Assembly (NCBI GenBank): GCA_054661495.1
Contig: BAAFSQ010000115.1
Span: 1 to 29,422, forward strand
DNA: 29,422 nucleotides
DNA from: Zygophlyctis sp. KS116
Lineage: Eukaryota; Chytridiomycota
Direction of reading: 5' to 3'
Part shown: positions 22,801-29,422 of the stretch, one piece after another
Numbering within the stretch: the first letter of the stretch is position 1
Layout of the letters: each line of letters begins with the position of its first letter
Notes under the pieces: model-generated
What the model was told of the DNA's origin: nothing
Databases searched by the model: none
The model's input: only the letters and a program-made list of their open reading frames with translations
Position numbers and translations under genes: made by a program

Positions 22801-24494
22801 ATATTTGGAATGATTCAGAGTGTCATAAATATTCGGACTTACAAGGAAAAAGAATCCGACGCTTATTTAAATGCTATCAAAGATCTAAATACTAAAATCA
22901 AATTATCGAAATTGGAATCTCGGCACATTTTATCCGAAATCAACCGTAATGCTATTTAAAATCATCTTACGTTTAGAGAAGAAAGTTGAAATTGAATCCA
23001 TGATTAAGATTAATAGTAATCTGCAAATTAAAATTGAAGAGGCTTCTCATGAATATGAGAATTTAAGAATTGAAATAAGTCAAGTTACGAGAGGTATTTT
23101 TTTAAATTTTTTTAAAAAGTAGATCTTGATTCAAAGAACAGTCAGCTTATTCAATCTGAGGGTTTACTAGCTGAAGAGCGGGTAAAGCATGCCCATCTAC
23201 AGGAACAAATTGAAGACGGATTCATCAAAAGCGAGCATCTTCTTAGAGAGAACAATAACCTACAAGATAAAGCAGAGGTATGGAAAGCTTCGTATGAGAA
23301 GATGGAAAATGATTTTTGTGTATTGCAGGTGAGATCCTTTATGCTGATATTTTCTAGAGACAGATTCTACAATCAGAGGACAATCTGAATGACGCTCTTG
23401 ATCAAAACAAATTACTTCTATTAGTGAGATAACTTTTAGAATTAACTTATTAGGAAAATGAAAAGAAAGACCATGACTTGAAATCACAGAAAAAAATATA
23501 TGACCAACTATGCATTATAAAACAAGGCAAAGAAGTGGAATGTCAGACAGAGTATGATTCTGATGCAATAAATCGGCTCAATGAAGATCTCAGAAAACAT
23601 GAAGAAGAGATTATGTCTCAAAAGCAGTTATTTGAAGATGAACTTCAAGAATTAAAGATGAAAGATATGCTATCCAAAGAAGAAGTAATATTGGTATTAT
23701 GATGACAATTTAGATCACCCAAATGCAAAATATATTCAAGGCGCAACTTGCCCAAGAATCCAAACTGTTCAAGAAAATAGAAAACGTTCTTTTAAAGGAA
23801 AAAGAAGATCTGAAAAATAAGCTGGAACGAGAGAAACAGCAGTCTTTCTTTGTAAAGCATAATCAGAGTGAACTGTGGACAAAAGAGAGAAATGAATTAC
23901 AAGAAAGAATGACTAGACTCCAGGCAGCCAATGTGGCTTTGGAGGTAACAATTTATTACTAACAAAAAGCAAAAACTGATTGAAAAAACAAAATTAGAAG
24001 AAGAAATTGATTCATCGCTTGCATCTAAAAACAGTCAATCATTTAATAGCCAAGACATTTTGCTAGAAAGTGCAAGTCTAGAATTAAAAAAGGTCAAATC
24101 TGACTTGAGAAATTTGCAAAGAGAAAAGCAGACGTGGGTTCTCATGCAGCATAGTGGTATTTTTAAAAAAGTAAAAACAATAGATCAAAATGAAATACGC
24201 GAATTGAAGCAACAAATTTCATCTCTTTCAAAACATCAAAATGCTCATCTTAATTTGTCCAAAAAGGAACTTAAATCTCAAGATAAAGCACTCGAGGAAA
24301 ATAAAAAGGAATTACCATCCCAAGAAAAAGTCAAAGCACCTATAATACACAGGCGAACAATGGTTAGAGCCCCACTATCGGAGCTACCTGCAAAGATCAA
24401 TGATCGTCCAGAACGCAAGGTATAATTTCTAAATTTCATTCTTCAGGTGCGCGGATCAAGACAGTCAAATTCTGAGAATTGTAATCAGCAATAA
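19825..24494 (+). CDS. Kinesin-7 (CENP-E-like) motor with long coiled-coil tail
   Basis: Eighteen exons with 17 introns of 20-31 nt give 1405 aa. Introns: 20164-20192, 20307-20331, 20414-20438, 20507-20529, 20727-20750, 21124-21151, 21390-21417, 21544-21571, 21668-21693, 21987-22014, 22946-22976, 23094-23119, 23329-23357, 23424-23453, 23694-23713, 23945-23969, 24420-24446. The motor is N-terminal: P-loop GQTSSGKT at 80-87, switch I NEKSSRSH, switch II DLAGSE, then [18 protein letters not shown]. The neck [25 protein letters not shown] and the RRQTW that follows are kinesin-7 hallmarks. The rest is Glu/Lys/Gln-rich coiled coil. Kinesin-7 walks to microtubule plus ends; CENP-E does so at kinetochores, while other members have different cargo. 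If the last intron is retained the protein stops at 24425, so the extreme C-terminus is uncertain. Confidence 0.9.
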
Positions 24495-24513
24495 AAAACA
24501 AATATTATCTATT

Positions 24514-25364
24514 TCATCGATCATAATGCCTTTTCCGACCAGAATCCCTTTCATCATCTCTTCTCCTTGACCCGCGATCTCTCTGACCTCTTCTAGTATT
24601 TCTATAAGAATCATCTCTTGAATCCGCGGATAAATCTCTACTTCTTGGAGAAGGAGCACGTTCTCTTCTTGGTGGAGGAGATCTATTTGATCTTCTAGCT
24701 GGTGGAGGCATTTGACGATCTCTAGGCGGCGGAGGCCCCCCATACGGCCCAAATCTATCCTATAGTTTAATAATTCCCCAAAGTACCATTGAAGAATGCT
24801 GTGGTCCAGGAAATGGCATTAAAGGCATATCCTGCTCATTTCCATCATCATCTAAACTTTTTTAAATCATTTAAAACTACCCATAAACCTTGGTTGCATA
24901 TCTGAAGGAAACATTGGCATCCTTTGATATTTCCCACTTGCCATCATTGGCATATTCCCAAATCCCATTGGAAAATCCATAAATTCATTTTGATAGTCTC
25001 TTCCTTCCATCATTTTCTTTTGTATTGCGAGTTCTTCTCTCATTGCTCTTTGCTTATTGCAATACATTTTCCATGTATTTTCATTGAATCCATAATTAAA
25101 ATAGTCTGTGATATCTGCGCCCGGCTTCTTCCATGGCTTATCTTCAAAAGAGTCCAAGTCAATTTCATACAATTCCTTGCCATCGATTTTACCGACAACT
25201 TCCAAATCTACGCCTTGTTTGATTTGATCTATTCGAGGGATCGCTGCAGCGCCCGATTGTGCTTGATTAGTTTTAACAAGTTCTACATTTTCTGGTTTAG
25301 AATCAACCACAATCTCAATATCCTCAGACTCATCAGAGCTGGCCTTGTCATCTGCAGTTTCCAT
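24514..25364 (-). CDS. FIP1: Pre-mRNA polyadenylation factor FIP1
   Basis: Three exons (25364-24881, 24851-24787, 24759-24514), introns 29 and 27 nt, 264 aa. The Fip1 core lies at about 69-105: [16 protein letters not shown], then [19 protein letters not shown], nearly invariant from yeast to man. An acidic N-terminus ([12 protein letters not shown]) precedes it. The C-terminal third is Pro-rich, then Arg/Asp/Ser-rich ([17 protein letters not shown]), like animal FIP1L1 rather than yeast Fip1. FIP1 bridges poly(A) polymerase and CPSF in the nucleus and binds U-rich RNA. I chose ATG 25364, which follows an in-frame stop. A spliced start at the upstream ATG near 25393 would need a 37-nt intron, longer than any other here. 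It converges on the kinesin with 19 bp between stop codons. Confidence 0.93.
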
Positions 25365-25400
25365 AATATTTTAAAGACTCTCCTAGACCTGTGGACATTT

Positions 25401-26806
25401 TTAAAATATAGACTCGTTTGTATTAATTTCTACTCTAATATCTTGAGAATCAGACATTTTCTTTAATGCAAAAGAGTCATAGGTTTCATAAAGAAATTCC
25501 AAAACTTTTTGATTTGAGAGTAAAGGTGCAGAAAATTTAGAAATCTGGTCTTTAATCTGAAAATTATAATGTCGTTCTAGAGTTGATAATTCCCAAAGTG
25601 AAGAGTCTAAAGCACCAGATTTAACTGGATCTGTTTCTAAAAAATCAAAAGTTTCTAAAAAATATTAATTTTTTTGAATTTACCTTTTAAAGATGATAGA
25701 GATGCGCCCTTTGGCTTATGAATCATTACAATACACTTGTGATGTGATCTTAATAGATTATAAATTATTGGAAGTATTAGAGTAATTCCAGTAGGAGGAG
25801 CAAATAGAGCTAATCTTGCAAATTTCTTTATAAATCCTGCAACTAAATTGACTGGTAATAGACTAGAATTTAGAAAGATTGAGACTAGATTAAAAAATCT
25901 AGATTTAAATTTTGAATGTAGAACACTAGGTTCTAATAACTGATACAATTTTTCATAAAACTTGAGATATTCCAAATCATATTTTGTAATTAGAGTAAAA
26001 ATCCCATTTAAAGCCAAAATCCCAAAAATTCCAGACTGATTATAAGAATCCACGTAAAAATCTGCTAATAGTCTTGGATCCTCTAAATTTGGAATAACAG
26101 AGTCCAATTCAATTAAAACTTTTTTCAAAGTCTTGTTATCCATTGAATGACTTAAAAACGCCAACCAAGCATCTGAATAAACCTTTTTCCCAAATTTTTC
26201 TTGAAATAGTAGATTTAGAGTCTCTTTTTCTCCTTGTAGAATATAAAAGGAATTTTCCAAAATTTTCTTGTAATCAGTAGAAAGATTTTCCAGTAATTTC
26301 CTTTTTTTCCTGATCCCTTGAATTTCTGCACAAGACTCTTTTAGAATTAATTGATTCAAGGTTTCTTTTAAAAATTTGTAAAACCTGACTTTCAGGGTTG
26401 TTGTTAGTGTGCGTACTGCGTGATCCAAGAATTTCCAATTTGGATGAATCAAAATCTCTTGAAAAAACAATTGTAGTTTTGCAGGATTTTCCAACTTTTC
26501 TAGAATCTGACAAGTCGAAACTAGAGAAATTTTCTGTAATTTTAGATTTGTCTTTAAATTTCTTGAGAGAATTAAAAGAGAAATTTCCAATTGTTTTTTT
26601 AATAAAGATTTAATTTCTAGAAAAGATTCTGAATCTTTTTTAGAAATTAAATCTTTACTAGACAAGAATCCCAATCCTATTATTTCAGTCCAGACTATTC
26701 CTAAAAGAGACAATGCTTCTGCATCCCCTTGATCACAGACCTGATTTAAAGTATTCAATTCATTGAAATTCCTTGATTTTAAAATTGAATTTTTGAGATT
26801 TTGCAT
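25401..26806 (-). CDS. NOC4: Nucleolar complex protein 4 (Noc4), 40S biogenesis
   Basis: Two exons (26806-25684, 25654-25401), intron 29 nt, 458 aa; yeast Noc4 and human NOC4L have 552 and 516. The CBF/Mak21-type C-terminal region is clear: FARLALFAPPTGITLILPII, YNLLRSHHKCIVMIH, then DPVKSGALDSSLWELSTLERHY after the intron. Noc4 pairs with Nop14 in the SSU processome and is required for 40S subunit maturation and export. The first ATG of the frame is at 26806. The protein ends in a short hydrophilic tail (KKMSDSQDIRVEINTNESIF) that I do not recognise. The FIP1 start lies 36 bp beyond the stop on the same strand. Confidence 0.92.
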
Positions 26807-26913
26807 TTTCACTACTAGGTTTCTAGGTTTCTAGGTTTTTTATAAAATTGTACTTGTAAACAAAACTAGGTCATAAAATGTAAAGTAGGTCAGGGTTAGA
26901 AACCTAAAGAAAA
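26807..26913. promoter_or_regulatory. Divergent promoter with three CTAGGTTT repeats
   Basis: 107 bp between the NOC4 and acyl-carrier-like ATGs. CTAGGTTT occurs three times in tandem (26815-26838), 8 bp upstream of the NOC4 ATG. Read on the minus strand this is AAACCTAG, similar to the AAACCCTA telo-box seen in promoters of translation and ribosome-biogenesis genes in plants and some fungi. AAACCTA occurs once more close to the plus-strand gene (26900-26906). Function is inferred. Confidence 0.5.
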
Positions 26914-27591
26914 ATGTTTCAAAAGTTTAAAAGCAGTTCTAGACTCTTTACAAGACCTCTCTCTTCTCAGTCTGGTGGAAGATCAGCTAGAATAATTCCA
27001 AGTCTAAACGTGAAATTAAATCAAAATCTTTTTACTCCTGAAATTTCGTATAGTTTATTACAAGTACAAAGCATGAATAGATGTTTATCTACTCTATCTC
27101 CTCAATTGTCGGAAAAGATTTCTCCAGAAATTGAACAATTGTTGGAAATTTCCTTGGAAGAAAGAAGTTTAGAAGAAGATGATGGAATTAATGGAGTTCG
27201 AATCGCAAAAAGTTGTCATACTACTTCTTGTGAAATGTTTATAAAATCTACTATTTCAAAATATGTAGAGATTAAAGACACGGACGATTGGAAAAATTTG
27301 CATTTGAAGGATTTAGGACTAAAGTTTAGGATTTTAAGAGATTTACAAGAGGAAAAGTTTGAAATGAAATTTGGAAACGTGGAACTGGCAAATATTTTCA
27401 AGGTTTCGGATATTTTAAAGGTTTTAAATTCACAAAAGGAAAAGGTATCTCTCAATCCTTGGAGTAAAAATGACTCTTTTAAAGAGTATATAGGTAAACT
27501 CTTGGAAAAAGAGGAATGGCCAATGAATGTTACTTTTAAGAGAGTTGAAAAAGAGGTTAAACCAGTTGTCTCAAAGATTCCTCTTTATTAG
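26914..27591 (+). CDS. Putative mitochondrial protein with degenerate acyl-carrier-like segment
   Basis: Single exon, 225 aa, start ATG 26914. The N-terminus (MFQKFKSSSRLFTRPLSSQ, then GGRSARIIP) is rich in Arg, Ser and Lys without acids, typical of a mitochondrial presequence. The segment at about 105-170 resembles an acyl carrier protein: LHLKDLGLKFRILRDLQEEK, then ELANIFKVSDILKVL, matching the helix II and helix IV regions. The DSL serine that would carry phosphopantetheine is absent. It could be a structural ACP-like subunit of a mitochondrial complex or the mitoribosome, or the resemblance could be accidental. It converges on the mitoribosomal gene mS29 with 47 bp between stops. Confidence 0.5.
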   Translation: MFQKFKSSSRLFTRPLSSQSGGRSARIIPSLNVKLNQNLFTPEISYSLLQVQSMNRCLSTLSPQLSEKISPEIEQLLEISLEERSLEEDDGINGVRIAKSCHTTSCEMFIKSTISKYVEIKDTDDWKNLHLKDLGLKFRILRDLQEEKFEMKFGNVELANIFKVSDILKVLNSQKEKVSLNPWSKNDSFKEYIGKLLEKEEWPMNVTFKRVEKEVKPVVSKIPLY

Positions 27592-27638
27592 AGAAAATCA
27601 CTTTTAAAAACTACAATTTAAAGTTTTCTAAAATTTTT

Positions 27639-28767
27639 TTATATTTTTAAGCATGCAGCAAACAGTTTTGCAGGATTTCCATTAGTAATTGTCCATAATT
27701 TCATGGCAAAATTCTTTTTTTCATAATCTATAAATCTGTAAAATTTTCTGTAAATCTTACCAATGGATTTTTTTAAAACTCCTTGATTTCCTAAAATTTG
27801 AATCCATTCTTGTACTTGATCTTTAGTTAAACTGTTTAATCTCTCCACAATAACATTTTCTGGTAATAAATCTCTTGGAAATTCATCTTTAGACACATTT
27901 AAACTTGAAGGTTTAGAAAATCCTCCATTTTTTTCCATTAAATCTTGAAAAGCAAAAGCTGGAAAATTAGTATTAGTATAGTCTTGAGCTAATAAAGTCT
28001 GAATCTTGTTTGATTTAATCACTTTTTGAATCAAGTTTGCTACGTGTAGTTTATGAGAGTATAACTGATTAGAATCTTGATCAAAATAACAACTTTTAGA
28101 GTATAATGCATTGACTTGATCAATTACTAATAAAACTTGTCGAGTTTCAGATAAAATATCCAATAAATCACTTAAGATTTGAGAAGCATTGGAGTCATTG
28201 GCTTTTCCAATTAGAGAGTTTAAGTTTGGATGTTTTTCTAGCTTGTTTAGAGTCTTGAATCTATTTAATATGCTTAAAGACAATTCTGGAGTGTCTAGTG
28301 TGTTTCCAAGACTAGAATATGGATATGATCCATTCACCATCCCAAGCGCCGACTCAAACATTACTATTCCTCCTTTTTGCAGCCAATCGTAAGAGATCAG
28401 AGACAATTCACAACTTTTTCCAATTCCTTTTGGACCGTCCAGCAGGTATGGGATTTTATTCAATGGATTTATAGATCTTGTCTTGATCAGAAAGCTAGAT
28501 TGTGCTGGAATCAAGGAAAATAGAATCGGATTTGCAGATTTTGGAACAATCATTTCACACTTGTCACAGCCCTCAACTAACAGTCTTGTACTAACAGTCT
28601 TGAACTAACAGTCTTGTACTAACAGTCTTTTTATATTTTAGAATAAATTCAGATTTGCCAAGTCCGATCACATTATCAACGATTGGAATAGTCCAATCCC
28701 GTCCAGTTTTTGATTTGGCTCTTGAATAATTGGCACGATGAATATCATTAAGCTGATTTATGGCCAT
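27639..28767 (-). CDS. mS29: Mitochondrial small ribosomal subunit protein mS29 (DAP3)
   Basis: Two exons (28767-28624, 28598-27639) joined across a 25-nt intron give 367 aa; human DAP3 has 398. Walker A is GPKGIGKS at residues 102-109, preceded by PYLLD. The Walker B region is RQVLLVIDQVNALYS, close to DAP3 VAVDGINALW. The C-terminal MKLWTITNGNPAKLFAACL resembles the DAP3 end. mS29 is the GTP-binding protein of the mitoribosome small-subunit head. Translation of exon 1 (AINQLNDIHRANYSRAKSK, then GRDWTIP) is not something I recognise, but it is in frame once spliced. Without exon 1 the frame begins at ATG 28553, which would omit the region before the P-loop. The intron falls inside a 14-bp tandem repeat with alternative splice choices. 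Confidence 0.87.
28576..28630. repeat. 14-bp tandem repeat containing the mS29 intron
   Basis: Four head-to-tail units of ACTAACAGTCTTGT on the plus strand: 28576-28589, 28590-28603 (last base A), 28604-28617 and 28618-28630 (last unit one base short). On the minus strand each unit supplies a GTTAGT donor and a CAAG acceptor. Fourteen is not a multiple of three, so reading straight through hits a stop. Removing the 25-nt GT...AG segment 28599-28623 restores the frame. Confidence 0.92.
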
Positions 28768-28845
28768 TGTTCTGTTAACCTTGATTTTGACTAGAGATTG
28801 CTTGTTCCTGATCTTAATTTGACATTTTTGACAGTCAGGAAAAAC
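28768..28845 (+). promoter_or_regulatory. Short divergent promoter between mS29 and CRN
   Basis: 78 bp between the minus-strand mS29 ATG and the plus-strand CRN ATG. No clear motif. A housekeeping mitochondrial gene and an effector gene share this very small space. Confidence 0.4.
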
Positions 28846-29422
28846 ATGTCAAAAAGAATAAAAATGTCAAGTAAAGAAGAATCCAAGATCTGGTTTCATC
28901 TCTATGACTCTGCTAATGGTCTTCCATACAAGGGAACAACTGCTGATTATGTGGCTCTCCCTCCATCTGCTGTTATTGACCAGTTTAGAGATGCTGTCAA
29001 AGCTGAGTACTCTGACAGTCATCTGCAAGGTATCAGTTCTTCTGATCTCTTGGTCTTTCAGAACAAGCAATCATTTGATAATAGAGATGCTGCTGTAGAA
29101 AAGGTAATTTATTAGAATCTTATCATAGGGAGTTCCACTTGATGAAGATTCTCCTCTGAATGATATTGGAAAGTCTGAAGATGATGCTCTTATTGTTGTT
29201 ATTAAAAGTAAGCTGGTTAATGTATTCTAAAATAAGGCTATGAAATGGAGGTTGACTCAACTCCGAGCAATTATATAGGCGGAATAGACTGGATTCATCT
29301 GGAATCGCCGCATTTGAAACGAACCGCTCTAGTAGAAAAGTTACAGTATATAGTCGAGCGAAACTGGATTGTCAGAATAACTTCCCCCGCAGCTTCAGGG
29401 AAAACCTCGGTGCTACAATTGT
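28846..29422 (+). CDS. Crinkler (CRN) family effector, second copy, cut by right window edge
   Basis: Exons 28846-29103, 29129-29207 and 29237 to the edge; introns 25 and 29 nt. The header reads WFHLYDSANGLPYKGTTADY, SAVIDQFRDAVKAEYS, SDLLVFQNKQSFDNRD, then PLDEDSPLNDIGKSEDDALI, a ubiquitin-like CRN header. The body begins with NYIGGIDWIHLESPHLKR and a Walker A SPAASGKTS, unlike the GRDEVLGKI body of the CRN at the left edge. Intron positions and phases (0 and 1) match the left copy, and the first intron is similar in sequence too. ATG 28846 was chosen; 28864 is also in frame. No evident signal peptide. The gene continues outside the window. Confidence 0.82.

Noticed and set aside
24465-24752. 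Second minus-strand open frame over the FIP1 C-terminus
   Set aside because: It is the out-of-frame shadow of the Arg/Asp/Ser-rich tail. The FIP1 frame is fixed by the conserved core and the two introns.
25352-25395. An upstream spliced start for FIP1 using the ATG near 25393
   Set aside because: It would need a 37-nt intron with a GTCTAG donor, outside the 20-33 nt range and the GTA/GTG/GTTA donors seen elsewhere. ATG 25364 is simpler.
26815-26838. Interstitial telomere repeat
   Set aside because: Only three units of an 8-bp word that does not match the common TTAGGG repeat, within a short promoter. A regulatory element is more plausible.
1-29422. tRNA, rRNA, CRISPR, transposon or viral elements
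   Set aside because: I looked for cloverleaf-like stretches, transposase or reverse-transcriptase motifs, terminal repeats and spaced repeats and saw none I could support. The non-coding gaps are too short for most of these.

Overview
The window is an AT-rich, very compact eukaryotic segment with 13 genes: 11 complete and two cut by the window edges. It contains Crinkler (CRN) type effector genes, an intraflagellar-transport GTPase, a kinesin-7, a single-bromodomain TAF1 and many tiny spliceosomal introns. Together these suggest a zoosporic, early-diverging fungus with a parasitic lifestyle. A Cryptomycota/Rozella-like lineage is the best guess, and this is inference, not something the sequence proves. 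Genes are separated by roughly 20 to 350 bp.

Layout, left to right. A CRN gene on the minus strand (1-813) runs off the left edge. A long minus-strand HEAT-repeat gene resembling focadhesin/RST1 follows (1123-5739). Twenty-one bases away lies a chromatin-reader gene (5761-7587) with PWWP-like, extended-PHD and KDM4-like Tudor segments. A 354-bp divergent promoter separates it from SZT2 (7942-15006), then TAF1 (15118-18554), both on the plus strand. IFT27 (18608-19234, minus) converges on TAF1 and shares a 50-bp divergent promoter with a small TPR gene (19285-19695). A 17-intron kinesin-7 (19825-24494) ends 19 bp from the convergent FIP1 gene (24514-25364, minus). NOC4 (25401-26806, minus) lies just upstream of FIP1. 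A mitochondrial-looking, acyl-carrier-like gene (26914-27591, plus) and the mitoribosomal GTPase mS29/DAP3 (27639-28767, minus) converge. A second CRN (28846 to the right edge, plus) closes the window.

How the parts relate. The interior genes are unrelated housekeeping functions: mRNA decay support, chromatin reading, nutrient signalling, transcription initiation, flagellar transport, chromosome or vesicle motility, polyadenylation, ribosome biogenesis and mitochondrial translation. I see no sign of an operon-like pathway. The two CRN genes face outward at the ends and share an almost identical two-exon header, but carry different ATPase bodies.

Gene structures were assembled by hand from GT...AG introns. 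I find 53 well-supported introns of 20-33 nt plus one ambiguous 27-nt one. Every complete gene then has a coding length divisible by three and an uninterrupted frame. The most unusual local feature is the only intron of mS29, which lies inside a 14-bp tandem repeat and may be a young intron made by tandem duplication.
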